Shown piece after piece: positions 34,108 through 46,006 of a stretch of 64,000 bases of DNA. The stretch covers positions 37,758,881 to 37,822,880 of the forward strand of contig NC_060252.1 of NCBI RefSeq assembly GCF_921293095.1. Reading direction: 5' to 3'. Position numbers and translations under genes: made by a program. Positions within the stretch are counted from its first letter, which is position 1. Each line of letters begins with the position of its first letter. The notes beneath the pieces were generated by a model. The model did no database searches and was not told the DNA's origin. It saw only the letters and a program-made list of their open reading frames with translations. This DNA comes from Ischnura elegans (Eukaryota > Arthropoda > Insecta > Odonata > Coenagrionidae).

Positions 34108-34395
34108 AGGGGATCGGGTTGGTGTGGTGGCTAGAGTGGTGGCTTCCCACTCAGTCGGTCTGGATTCGAATCCCGGTCGTGGCAGCGATCTTTCTGGGGC
34201 TGCCTAATCCTTTCTTGAATGCTAAGTGGAGGGCACTTCAAGAGCAACACTCCATCTGTCGGATGGGACGTTAAGTCTTGGCGCCTTTTGTTAGGAGTTT
34301 GCTAATGCCGACGCCGGGTTTCTCTCCACCCTTTACTCCTGAAGCAAATGACCTTAGCAGATGGTCGCCTCCTCTAATTACCATACTACCACTAA
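34108..34395 (+). mobile_element. tRNA-derived SINE, family A, near full length
   Basis: Starts GGGGATCGGGTTGGTGTGGT, then GGCTAGAGTGGTGGC and a B-box TGGATTCGAATCCCGG. The body has CCATCTGTCGGATGGGACGT, GCCGACGCCGGGTTTCTCTC and ends near GGTCGCCTCCTCTAATTACC. It is the plus-strand reference copy for the window. Pol III boxes are intact, so transcription is possible. Confidence 0.88.
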
Positions 34396-35847
34396 ATATT
34401 AGAGATTTCCTTCGGTTTGTCTTGACATTAAAATTTACGAAAGAAATTGACAAAATATTCCGGTTATTGCATAAAAATAAGCCGTCTCGTTAAAAAAAAT
34501 GTCGTGATAGAAAAGAACTTGTTTTCGACTCTCTAAAAATCCAACATAACTTGGTTTTTGCTCGATCTTGCAACTGGATGAACTTAAGACCTCTGGCGGA
34601 CTTTTGGCCGCAGAGCGAGGAGAAAATTAACGGTGAATTAGACCCAGATCAAGAGTCGATTTTCCACACTTTGGATTTGAAATCTGCGAGACGAGGGGGA
34701 TTCGAGATCATCCCCGGCCGTTCTCCAAAATCGTTCCGAGATCAGCGTGTCTAAACGATGAGAGCATAATCGTGGAATTCGCAAATTATCCGCCTCGGCA
34801 AACTTAGAAGTGATATTTAGAGAAATCTGAGCAAAATGTATCACTAAATAGCCATTCTAATTACCACGGTAGAAAGATCCCAAAAAATACGCTTCGATTA
34901 TTATTCGACCATGATACCTGGCAACCAATGATAAACAATGCGATGGTGATTCAAAGGGAAATGTTACCCATGAGATGACCTCCGAGGACTTTTGAAACTG
35001 GAATTATCGTGGAGCCATTTCTCCTCCTCCGAGCTGGGAAGCATTGGGCAATTTCACGAGATAATTACCGCACACAAAAGATTCCCGGGCGAGTTGTATT
35101 GAATCCGTATCAAACGAAAAGAAAGGGAGTGATGCAATGAAATGTACATCGATTAGCTCATCAAATGAGGCGATCGTTGCTAATGTACTATTCGCTTACA
35201 ATGAGTTAGTGCTGATGAAAAAATAAAATATATTTTTTAATCACGCTTTTTCCAAAATAAAGTAAAATACGAACTAATAAGTAAAAAATATAAGCTTTTC
35301 ATCTCTTGGAGAATAAAATGTTGCTGCTGATTAGATTTAGTATTAATGATTGCAATAGAGCCTGATAAGCAAGAATTGGCGCGCAATTTTAATACTCAAA
35401 CCCAACCAGCAACCACGCTTTATTCTCCCAGGAAAAAAAGCTTATATTTTACTTTTCAGTGCATTGCATACTGTTTTCGGAGAAAGCGTGTTTTTTATAA
35501 TTTTTATCTTCCATTTTTTAGTGGTGAAGTCTTGACCAGAGCTGTTAAAGAAATTTCTGCCAAAAATATTACAACTACCCTCATCTACTGAAAAAATTTA
35601 TCTATATTTTTCCACACGGAAATTTAGTTAAAATAATTAGAGCACAATGGAAAAAATAAACTTTCAAATGATCGATTATTGAATTTTGTACTGTCATCAG
35701 AAGCGAGCAGGTGTGCATAATTTCAAGCCGATCCGACAATGAGTTGTGTGTTAAAAATCAATTATAAGATTCCATCGATGACATAGACGAACAAGTTAAG
35801 AAAAAGCATGTAAAAAATACCTCTGACGCTCTTTAACGACGCACAAA
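34396..35847. other. Non-coding stretch, nothing recognised
   Basis: AT-rich with a slightly CpG-richer patch at 34600-34760 covered by short frames on both strands. No domain, RNA gene or repeat seen. Confidence 0.45.
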
Positions 35848-36096
35848 CCTCTTCTCCGGGATGAAAATGAAAAATCAGGAGCAATTTCCACAATTTTACA
35901 TTTATTGATACGACCGGTTTCGCTTTTCAGCATCATCAGGTCTTGATCGATCACCGGTTTCGCTTTTGATGCTGAAAAGCGAAACCGGTCGTATCAATAA
36001 ATGTAAAATTGTGGAAATTGCTCCTGCTTTTTCATTTTCATTATGCCACGTTTCCACTCCATCTCGCCTGAAACCTCAGACCCTCTTCTCCGGGAT
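35848..36096. mobile_element. Palindromic PLE-terminal-like insertion with 15-bp target duplication
   Basis: CCTCTTCTCCGGGAT occurs exactly at 35848-35862 and 36082-36096. The insert holds 74-bp inverted arms at 35861-35934 and 35968-36041 with a single mismatch and a 33-nt centre. The outward-reading strand of each arm carries GCTGAAAAGCGAAACCGG. On the minus strand the left arm plus centre reads CCTGATGATGCTGAAAAGCG then AAACCGGTCGTATC. This resembles the hammerhead core CUGAUGA, stem II, GAAA, palindromic stem III ACCGGU and a GUC cleavage triplet. The centre holds a third partial copy of ACCGGTTTCGCTTTT. A 40-bp tail beyond the right arm is included in the duplication-bounded insert. Confidence 0.85.
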
Positions 36097-37517
36097 TAAG
36101 CATATTCTCCCCTCGGAATTGTAGCTCGTGAACAGATATGGATTGGGAGGCGTGAAGCAGTGCCCATCAAAACGAACTATATACGTGCAAAGAAACCCCA
36201 TGGCTATTTCCATGCGAATTCGATCTCTTAATCATAGCGGATGTGTTCTTTTTCAACTCGCTACTTCGCGAGAATTTCAGCGTTCTTTAGGTGAAAAACA
36301 TAATTAAATCTTCCTGCCATCTCCCCTTCGCAATAGTTCGAAAACTTCAAAGTTGCTGTCGTTTTGTAATACGACTATCGTCAATTATTTTCACAGACGG
36401 TGTGGTCAACCACATCCTCCTATTATGACAGTGTTTCCTTGATTCAATTCATGAAGAATAATTCCGGGCTTTCTTCCCACCGTGTTCTCTCAAGACGTAG
36501 GTAAAAATGAATTTTTTTAAATGATATATTATTATAACATTCAAATGCATCCGTTAGTCGAACAATATTTTCAGATTGCTATCGTTTCACAAATTTCGCA
36601 TGTGTTTACACGAACTAAGAAAGCAAAAAAATCACAAAAAATCTTTCTTCCTCAGAAGTCACCTTCATTAGCGAAATTACGGCAAAATCACATACAAAGC
36701 ACGGGTATTATGCGATCCAAGACCAAGAAACAGACTCAATCCATAACATAAACGGAAATTTTGTATTTATTTATTATACTCTTATGCTCTCATATAAAAA
36801 AATTTTTTTTATTAAAGAGCTCTGAAATTTCGTACACTGACAATTCAGCCCCATTAACACGACCAACAGTCACCATTTATATTTCATTTTCTGATTATAG
36901 TTATGTTACTTGGTTCCCTGATTATTTTGTTTTTAAAGCTAACTTCATTCACTGCTCGCAGTAGCACGCTTGACTCATTTTAATGGGGAGTTTTAACATT
37001 CAAATAACGCAAGTGATTAAATACAATAAAATTTTTTGGAATTACAGGTTTAAGGTGATTAATTTTTTACAACGGAAAACAAAACGATACCGAGGAGAAG
37101 TAAATAGCAGTATTTTGAATTATGAGAACGGGCAAACCCATTAGTTTCTCGGAATTTTGCTCTTCTTTCCTTTTCTGGTGAAAATTCACGGACTATTCAC
37201 CTAGTTAAACGTAGGCTTCGTCAGGGAATCCAACTTTTAAAGCGAAGTCCATAAATGGTTCGAACGCGTGTTGGCTGTCTCCCACGCGCTAAAGGGGCAG
37301 ACCAGATGATTGCCCTCAGCGCACAATCCGGCAGTAAAGGCTTACTCTACATCACCGACTGCCTCTTTGTCTACTTTTTCCACCTTCCGCCTCGGGCGCG
37401 ATGGCTATCTTGGCTAGTGAACGTGCCGCAGAGACATTGCGGCTGGATAACATCCATTGGACTCCTCCGTGATCACGTACCGCGACTCCAGGTGGCTCTT
37501 GTATGACTGAAAGAACA
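36097..37517. other. Non-coding stretch, nothing recognised
   Basis: AT-rich. Short frames at 36521-36751 and 36761-36964 look random. 37200-37510 is somewhat CpG-richer but shows no promoter motif. Confidence 0.45.
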
Positions 37518-37757
37518 TGCGGTTGAATAAGCACAATCTAACCTGCATCTGCTGCGTGTACGCAGGAATTTTATCATTCCGTCCGAAGTTCAAGGGTTCG
37601 TATCCCAGCATGGACGTTAAATTCTGTTTAATCAACGAAAAATGCACAGTTTTAGCTTCCAATGCGAATGAGCAAAATCCTGCATGCATCTGTAACGTGA
37701 ACGCAGGAATTTTATCATTCCGTCCGAAGTTCAAGGGTTCGTATCCCAGTGTGGACG
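37518..37757 (+). repeat. Tandem dimer, about 141-bp period, with tRNA-like B-box
   Basis: ACGCAGGAATTTTATCATTC and GTTCAAGGGTTCGTATCCCA occur in order at about 37560-37608 and 37701-37750. GGGTTCGTATCC resembles a Pol III B-box, so the unit may be SINE-derived. The period is a multiple of three, so a 93-codon frame (37517-37798) appears to encode a repeated peptide (AGILSFRPKFKGSYPS twice). I read this as a consequence of the repeat, not a protein. Confidence 0.8.
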
Positions 37758-39310
37758 AAATTCGCCACTTCCTTACTGAGTCAGCGGCGAATTATTAAAG
37801 TTAGAATTCTCATTGAACTCATCGAATTCGTTACGGTCTCTTCTCGATTATACACGTATTACATGTTTACTCGTGAAGATGTGATAATTTTAGGCTGTAA
37901 TCGTATTATCTAACTGTAGTTCCCATCCATACAAGGATCGGCTATTAGGAAGTATTAGTATTGGCTGTATAGGAAATATACATATTTATGGGGTATTGCA
38001 TTTGAAAACTATAAAAGCATAAAAATTCATTCGTAGCTCACTATAATGAGGTTACTAAAGCAGCATCATGATCTTAGTCTTAAATTTCCTCAGGATAAAT
38101 AACAATTGGAAAAATTACACACCAAAATAGGAATTCATCGGAAAGTAAATGCACTGAAAATGTTCTACCTACGTAAGACTGAGAAATTTAAATCACGCAG
38201 GCGGACGAAATGTTCTAATTTTTTGCCTTTCTTCCAATTTGTCCGAGCAGGAGAAGGTACATTCATATTGTCTTTGATGTGGTTAGAGGATTCGAAGATA
38301 GAGAAGGAAGTCGTACAGCCCTACAGAGACTTCCTAAACTCATTGTGACTGCGACGACTGGGAGAAATTAAACACTTCACAAGAATCGACTGAAATACGG
38401 CATTCAAGCGTATCTTCTGGAAATCAATACGAAAGGACGACACGGAAAAAATATGCGAGAATCAAGGTCGCCCCTAAACACTTCGGTTCTGAGCTCAATC
38501 TCCGCATGTGGAATGAGGCAATTGTGCCCCGATTATGCATGCACAATAGGCTCAAGGTTATCGCGAAGAAAAGGCATATTTTTTTCAACATTTCTACCCT
38601 AAAAATTTTCTGACACGCAACGCGAAGGAAGGGTCAAACATCGCTAACTCACGGCAGACCGGCTCAAGTTTTCTTGTTAGCCCCACGGTGTGACCAAATA
38701 TTGACAGAAAAAAATCGAAGAGAGAAATTTGGAGCGGGTCAAAGAACGTTCGAGAAATCTGAACATCACTCCGAGATATCAAATAAAACGGCCTTTACGA
38801 ATTGGTGTGTGTGAAAGTCCTTGTACCGAAACCAGGATTATTAAATTTTTATCCAATATTTTTTTTATTTTTCTACGGTGTCATTCTTTTCCATGCCCCA
38901 CTTCAACCGAAAATCCCAGCCGCCTTTAAGTAGGATCTATCAATACGAACGATTATTACCTATCATATGCATATCATATTTTACTTCATTCGGATCCCAT
39001 CTGAGATATAAAAAGGGTATCCATCGATACAATAAACAGCCGAATCTACGGATTTAGGTTGATTCGCGGTTGATAAGTACGGGGTATATCGTTGGAGTTG
39101 AAATAGAAAGTACAAGCCCAAAGAGTTTAGGCTAAAAGTTTTTCTGCAAGCGTGAAAGCAGAGATTCAACAAAATCCTTTCTTAGCCAACATCTTAAATA
39201 TGGAAATTTTACCTCCATACTTTCTCGTGGTTTTTATTTCGCATAGTTAAATGTTGAATAAGGTGTACTGTAAATGCTCTGAAAATGTCTAGATGATAAC
39301 TTGAAGTTTT
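37758..39310. other. Non-coding stretch, nothing recognised
   Basis: AT-rich; frames at 38106-38348 (plus) and 38594-38782 (minus) have no recognisable family. Confidence 0.45.
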
Positions 39311-39680
39311 GAACGAGGAGTAAGTCGTGAAAATGGCAAACTCAAACAATTTTTATGGACATGATCAACAAAACAGCTACCCCGTTGCATGAAAAAAACA
39401 GCTCAATCTTTAAGAGTCCTCTCCCAGGCAAAAGATTGACAATATTATCTCCTTAGCCATACTCCCAGCCTTCTCTACTGCAGTACTTCGATGAACGATA
39501 AGTAAGTCTTGAAAATGGCGAACTACGACAATTTTGATTGGTATGATCAACTCAATAGCTACCCTATTGCGGCACAAAATTAGCTCAATCTTCAAGAGAC
39601 TTCTCCTAGTCAAAGGATTGGCGGTGTCTCCTTAGTCATACTCCCAGCCTCGGCTACTGCAGCGCGTAGATCAACGAGAC
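39311..39680. repeat. Tandem dimer, 182-bp unit
   Basis: Copy 1 starts at 39311 and copy 2 at 39493, both with GAACGA(G/T). They share GTAAGTC(G/T)TGAAAATGGC, ATGATCAAC, AGCTCAATCTT(T/C)AAGAG, CTCCTTAG(C/T)CATACTCCC and CTACTGCAG. Identity is about 80% by eye. Minus-strand frames across each copy give related peptides, again a by-product. Confidence 0.8.
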
Positions 39681-40046
39681 GGCCTTCGCCGCTGACTGCC
39701 CTTAGAAGGAGATGATGGATTAACGAGGGAAACGTCGAGCAGTTGGGCGGAGTTTTGAATTGGGAATGAAAAGTTTCGGAGGAGGGTCCCATGTTAAAGA
39801 GCACACGCACAATCACACCTTCCTGGCACACTTCCAAATTTTTCAAACCATTCCATGCATCAGCCTACTCGCTGGTTTTTTGAAGGTCGAGTGACACCAC
39901 TTCACCGGTTTCTGTGGGATTTCCCACCTGGATATCAAAAGTAATGTTTTTTTTTGGAGAGAAACCACTCTCTTTTCAATCGTGTTAATTTTCTTGAACG
40001 ATTGAGAATGGATGTCTTTAAGAGCGACACGGAGAACATAACATTA

Positions 40047-40094
40047 GAGCCGCACTATATTTCCAGGTCCGACAGAAGCGATAAATTAAGAGAG
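40047..40094 (+). repeat. Dispersed 48-bp block, copy 1 (second at 46333-46378)
   Basis: ATTAGA(G/A)(C/G)C is followed by CACTATATT, GTCCGACAGAA(G/A)CGATAAATTA and a GAG end in both places. The 46.3-kb copy sits about 75 bp before the PLE endonuclease fragment, so this might be PLE-related sequence. Confidence 0.55.
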
Positions 40095-40219
40095 ATGTTT
40101 TGCTGAACGGATAGATTCGTTTTTCCCCCGAACCATAAAGGACTTTCATAAATGCTAGTCGTAATTTCCTTAGAGCACTTCCTTTTTATGTAAGAACGGT
40201 TGGTGTCCTAACACCCCCT

Positions 40220-40277
40220 GCCACACGCCTTTTAGGCGGCTTGCAGGGTATTATGTAGATATAGATAATTCCTCACG
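40220..40277 (+). repeat. Dispersed repeat end (CCACACGCCTTTTAGGCGG family), copy 2
   Basis: GCCACACGCCTTTTAGGCGG continues with CTTGCAGGGTATTATGTAGA and ends TTCCTCACG, collinear with 2963-3023. It is preceded by AACACCCCCT. Confidence 0.65.
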
Positions 40278-41547
40278 GTGACGTCGTAATAGCTTAATAA
40301 AGTTATCGGTTATGTTTCTGAGCTAAGCTGTGGAATTAGTTAATTTTTTCCATAGTATTTTGAATACTATAAGAATAGAAACTATGTTTCGAGAGTGAAC
40401 AAATTCAGTGTCTTCAGCAAGAACATCCATCTTTTTTCAGGCGCGAAGACATGGTATTAGTGTAGACTTACTTTTTGATGTTTTTGGATCGATATCGACA
40501 ATTTTTTCTGGAGCACCTATTGTTTGGATGACCGTCGAGCAGAAGTCGAAGTTTGGTTAGACAGACTCATTTAATTTGGCTACGGCACAAATGATATTCT
40601 TCACAATCGTAGCCACTCATTAATTCAAGGAACAAAAAATTATCCGGTTATTAGGAAGTAAAAACTACAAAGAGATAAGCCCAGCAAAGGTCTGAAGTCA
40701 ACGTTAGAGAACGTATGGAAAAAGCCTAATAAAGATAGAACCTGATAATACGTAAGAGTGAAGGTAATATTTCAATGCTTCCATTGAGAAAAATCGAACA
40801 GAAATGAGGGTAAGGGCAGAGATTACATTATAGCTTTTATAAAATTCTGGAACAGGGACGTTAAAACGTCGACTGACATCTGAAGCAGGAGATCGCTCTA
40901 CAAAAAATGTTTTCTTCGGACATTCATTTATCTCGGCGATCATTTACGGCAATTCTCCCGCCGTAAAACATCCTAATTTAATGATGGAAAGACTAGAGCA
41001 GTCATCGGAAAATGGTTATTCCAATCGCCATGTTTGGTACCCCAATGATAACTGGAGCAGTAGCAGTTTTATGATGGTTATTTATATGGTAAACATTAAA
41101 TTCTAACTTAGCGATACTGCTGAAATTCCGTCACTACACCGCATTAATACCATGTAAAAAGCACCCTTAAGAGGAATTATAAGTGAACTTTATCTAGAAT
41201 GGTAATTTATATTACTATAGCGATTTATATTCGCCGTACATTTTAGTGCAAAGAAAATATCATTACACCATAGCTCATGTTGCGTACATTTGGTGATCTT
41301 GAATATCGAGGAGACAAGAAAATTCTAGCGGTAGGAAAAAAGCTAAAAATGATGTAAAAATCGTAAAGGAACAAAGAATGGGGTGAATGATAAATAAAAA
41401 AGTTTCCCCTCAGTGAAAAATTTGTGCATCTCATATTTCCCCTTTTTTCCGATTAATGATTTTATCTAATGAAATTACGCAAAAAATATAGTAATCGAAC
41501 TTATGAGTGCGATGGTGGTTGGCGTAACATGGTGAAACTCCTTCATG
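40278..41547. other. Non-coding stretch, nothing recognised
   Basis: AT-rich with short unrelated frames (40704-40943 minus, 41243-41434 minus). No structure found. Confidence 0.45.
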
Positions 41548-41713
41548 ATGCACAAAGGTTAAGAGAAGACTTCGCTGTTTCACAAAATAAAATATATTTG
41601 CGACCGGTTTCGATACAGCGTATCATCATCTGGCCTGATACGCTGTATCGAAACCGGTCGCAAATATATTTTATTTTGTGAAACAGCGAAGTCTTTTCTT
41701 AACCTTTGTGCAT
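41548..41713. mobile_element. Near-perfect 166-bp palindrome, PLE-terminal-like
   Basis: Arms of 78 bp at 41548-41625 and 41636-41713 have one mismatch and a 10-nt centre, TCATCTGGCC. On the minus strand the centre plus arm reads CCAGATGATGATACGCTGTA then TCGAAACCGGTCGC. This is the same order as the 35.9-kb unit: C(U/A)GAUGA, one extra U, stem II (GAUAC/GUAUC), GAAA, ACCGGU, GUC-like triplet. Position 4 of the core is A instead of U. No flanking duplication was found. Confidence 0.8.
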
Positions 41714-41934
41714 TATTAGAATGAGATTGATATTGGTAATATGCGTACTGTCATGCTATGTCGAATATTTCAAGTTTTTTTTATTTGCTCGGTCTGTGAA
41801 TCAACGCAAAGATTGATTTTAGGGTAGAGCTCAGCCAGGTCCAATTTCACTTGTTCAGGGTAGGTAGAGGAGGAGCTCCTCTTTATGTTCCACCTCGCAT
41901 TATCAAGAGGTTTTTTAGGATGCCCATATTCTCA

Positions 41935-41990
41935 CCCAGGACCGTATGGTCAGAGGCCAAATACTCTACCCACTAAGTCAGCAGGCGCAT
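41935..41990 (-). mobile_element. tRNA-like SINE head fragment (family B-like)
   Basis: The minus strand has GCGCCTGCTGACTTAGTGGG, TAGAGTATTTGGCCTCTGAC and a weak B-box region GGTCCTGGGTGAGAAT. It resembles the head of the 27.0-kb SINE but is diverged. Confidence 0.4.
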
Positions 41991-42479
41991 TTCCTTATTA
42001 CCTCAAAATTTGTGAGGTAACATTATGATTGAGTCATGGATACTGCTGGAGCCATGAAAGGAAAAATGAAATAGGTCTCGGTCACAACAACTTAGCTTAG
42101 GCCAAACAATGGATTTGATAAGTTGAGAAGATTGACCACTTGTTCACAACATCTTAAAGCGGCGTAATTCCACTTGGATTGATCATGAGTGGAATAAAGC
42201 ACGAATTTCTCTTTACGCTAAATCAAGGAATACACTATTAATTATCTAGAGTCATTAGAACATTCGAAAATTCTCTTTAATCGATTTAACGATTTATCGA
42301 CGGTTTGTGTTATGGTGGGTGGAATATTTCACTTATACGTGTTGATGATATTTATTCAAGTCACGCCACGTTAAAGCGTTGTGAACAGGGATTTAGAGCA
42401 TAAACAAACGTTTCAATGCGGCGTTGCCAACAACGAATCATTACAATGGCCTCGAGAGTGGCAAAGCTGACAAGACTTC

Positions 42480-42910
42480 AAACTACAAATAATTTTCCCG
42501 CCATCGGATGCTCTACAGTGCACGGCACTGCTCGGCGGTCCGCTTCAAAGGCTTAATCATTAAACGCGACACGCGTGCTCGAATAGCTCATTGCTTGGGT
42601 CGTCGGCAGTTCTTAATAAGGTGCGTGAGGGGGAGGGAGAAAGCTTTAGACGCGATCTTCTTACGAGCAGACGTATATCTCCTCAACCCACCAGCAGCCG
42701 TGACCCAGTGAATCCCCCTCAGAAATATCCCACGACCCCGAGCACTCGTGAACCGTAAAGGAAGATTTCGCGTTTATTTACCACGGCGCTCATTCAACAG
42801 CACAACTGATCCGGCGCCGACACAGTCCCTCTACGCTGCGTGACGCCGCTTCTGGCGGCAAAAGCGTTCCGAAACGGTGAATACGACGCGCATGCGCGGT
42901 GAGGTGTGTG
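42480..42910. promoter_or_regulatory. CpG-rich island with NRF-1-like palindrome
   Basis: A CpG-dense block in AT-rich surroundings contains the perfect palindrome GCGCATGCGC at 42888-42897 (flanked by ..CGAC and GGTG). It also contains GGCGCCGACACAG and a GCCGCTTCTGGCGGC inverted repeat near 42846-42860. It resembles the 13-kb region in having an NRF-1-type site. No TATA box or clear splice donor; strand not determined. Confidence 0.4.
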
Positions 42911-44815
42911 TGATTGATGCAATTTAGCGGTAGGAGGGTCAAAAAGCATGATTTGGGTTCAATATAAAAGAGAATCGGATGATATTAAACGTTGGGTTCG
43001 GATCTTTATCAGTTGTTCACTGAGAACAAACTTTAACGGATATAATGCAAAAGATCTTAACTGGTAAGAATAATTTAACCATCATAAGCCTAAGTAATCT
43101 TTGTATTCGATCATAACAACAGAACTGAGGAAAGTAATTGGAAATCCTATGTCTGCCTTCGCCAATACCCTTTTCCGAGTTCCCACAACAACCAGTTTCA
43201 AAAATTAATAGGAAGAAAAATAAGAACATATCATCATTCAGGGGAAATTAACTTAAAAATTTAACGCAATCCAAGCAACGAACAATCTAAAAAAGTCATT
43301 AAAAATCAGATTCATGCTTACCTTAAATCATTATACCGGCAAACAATAATTATAATCCACAAATCTTCTGAGGATCAGAAAAATCGATTGCCTCTAATTA
43401 TTACAATAATATTGCATGCCTCAAATTTATACCACTTAAGAAGACAAATACCTTCAATTTACGATTTTTTTAAATTTTCAGTTCATATAATTTTCGCATA
43501 TTGTTTCCCAAGCTGTTCGTTGGGAATGAGAGAAAGCAATATCACTTTTGATAGAAATTTCGGCGCGCATATGCTTCGGAAGGGAAAGTTACTACGGCTT
43601 CGTTACATTATATTTATTAAATACTTTAATTATAAACCTCATTATGCTTCATGGGAATAGATCACAAAGAATAAAAAACTAACTAGCCAATTTTCCATCT
43701 CAAAAGGTAGCAGAGTAGTAATAGCTAAAATGGTCAACCCACGGCTACAAACCCGAAGGTAAATCATGCAACCGCTACTGAATACGAAATAACTTACCCA
43801 CGTCTCCAATGCTAATCTAGTATTTACGACAGGTCACTCCAAGACGAAAGAAAGGCTGATTAATATGAATGAAGTAGTATTTCATTGTTACTACCCACAT
43901 CCCACGTAACTACAGTGAATCAGCACCTCACTGCTAAAAAAACACTTAGATCTTTAATTTCGACTGTTTCCGAATGAGGACGATAGGAAATATTCACAAG
44001 CAAATTACATCGATGTTAATCAATAAGAGTCGCTTTAATGAATATGAAGAGAGGGATATTGACGCGAGATCATTCTGCTTCCTACAACTGCTTTGTTCCT
44101 CGTGGTGTGGTAGGTCAGTTTACCATAACTCGATCTCGCTGCTTGGGACTATCGTGCTCCACGCTTGGTATTACCGTGATCGAACTACACGTCTTCTCTT
44201 AGCGCCGAGAAATATGGCCATATATTTCCAAAAAAATAACCTAGGAATTGCTGTTTCATACTTGTAAAAACTCCATAAGCCACCCAAGATGTGGTATTGA
44301 TTCGCAAGCTAGTGGTATCGGAAGGAGCCATGACTCATGAAAGGTTTCATTATTTGTCAAATTTTGTGATTGTAATTTACATTTTAGGTTTCACTTTTGG
44401 ATTAATTTTATGAAAAGACAACAACAAAATGAAAAGAATTTATGGACGTGAAGAAAATTGTAGAAACACTTATCGTGAACCTAATGCTTATAGTGATTTT
44501 CCAGATTACTGTCACTTTCATAATCATAGTTTGACTAATAAATTACGGGAGAAAATGCATATTAATTCTCATACAGTCCCCTTTGTTACATTTCAACATC
44601 CATAAATTTACGGAATGCCTCGCGTGTATGGGGTCATCATCTTAAGTAAACATGGCCTACCGCCATTAGATACACGTGGCACTCATATTTTTACCACTAA
44701 CAGGAGAACGGTGAACGCACTCTGGCCATTCGATTTTTAAGCTCAATGTTTTAACCTCTCCACACGTATGGCAAACGTAATGGGTCGAAGCTATTCCCTC
44801 TTATCCCCCTCCACT
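42911..44815. other. Non-coding stretch, nothing recognised
   Basis: AT-rich, with short frames at 43388-43660 and 43974-44267 of no known family. Confidence 0.45.
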
Positions 44816-45013
44816 CAACTTTTGGGATCGAAACTTAACTAAGAGCAGCGAAGTTTCGATTAAATTAGTTTCGGGAGTAAAGTTTCGTCCCGGGTAGAAA
44901 CTTTTTAATTATTTTAATTTCGTGAGGGAAAGAAACTATACCTTGGCCTCGTATTTTCGTTTCGCTCCGGGTCGAAACGAAACATTTTCGTTTCGTTTCA
45001 GTTGCCATCCCTG
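44816..45013 (-). mobile_element. hAT-like element end rich in CGAAAC repeats
   Basis: The minus strand begins CAGGGATGGCAACTGAAACG at 45013, a typical hAT terminus form. It continues with many GAAACGAAA and TTTCGTTTC motifs, including GTTTCGACCCGGAGCGAAAC. The other end may be near 44816 (GGGATCGAAAC). A matching 8-bp duplication was not found. No transposase ORF. Confidence 0.5.
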
Positions 45014-45139
45014 CAAAAAGTGACGGATCCAGAGAGGGGCTAGAGAGGGCTATTCCTTCCATTTGGGTACCTAATTTACCCAAGATAAAATGGTAATTTT
45101 GTTCCAACTCCCACTAATCCTAGGAAGTTAGTCCCTACT

Positions 45140-45630
45140 AGTAGTCCCCCCTTTGCCTCCCCCTTTTGTTCCTATCCTGAATCTGGCGCTGGGTATCGGT
45201 CCTGTTGCGTACCGATTAGCCGGAATGAGCTGTATCACTATACTTCGAAGAGAGAGTCAGTGTCGTCCCAAATCTCCTCGTGTCCAATGTCGTCACAAGC
45301 CTTTTCGAAAAATGAGTCACTCGCCGGAAAACTCTCTCTTTACGAGAGCACGTGGATGGTGAGAGAAGGAAAGGGGTGAGGCCAGTGGCAAAAAAAAGAC
45401 TGACGAAAATGCGAAGGCAGGTGACTGCTTTTGTCCCAACGAAGGCCCCCTGCAGAGAGCGACCTCGTCCCTGTACCATTTATGGGGAAGCCGAAATGCG
45501 TAGGACGTCAAAGAGGTCTACAAGCTCCCGCGCCTTGGCCTCTGGCAACACTACGTCCCACGAAACTTCCCAGCATCCATCTCGAACAAAGCTCTCAACT
45601 CCTAACCTTGCATCCATCGTGAGTGGACCA
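45140..45630. other. CpG-rich stretch with overlapping frames on both strands, unassigned
   Basis: Three plus-strand and two minus-strand frames of 63-93 codons overlap here, as expected from high GC content. None shows a recognisable domain. It might be an exon or promoter, but nothing in the sequence decides this. Confidence 0.3.
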
Positions 45631-46006
45631 TAACCATGGTCGGCTAGATCAGGGTCATCTAGTGGTTCTCCTTAGTGAACAGGTTGAGGCTAAGAAAAAG
45701 AATGATCGGGAGACAGTATCGAGAGCTTGTCAAAATGAATGCGTCAAAACAAGTTGGGTCATTTAATAAATTATGAAGATCCTTGCGACAGAGAATGGGA
45801 CCATTTCCTATTTGGGTGATGGCCAAAATATCAATCTTAGAGGTGTCAAATCAAATATTATATTAGTTCACAGGTTGTTTGCTGCCATGTATACATACTT
45901 CAAGATAACGGTTCGCGGAACTGCACGCGCATGAATCCGTATTTTGGTTCGAGGAAGAAAAATACATCTTTACCCATATAAAAATATAAGAATTTTTATA
46001 AAAATT

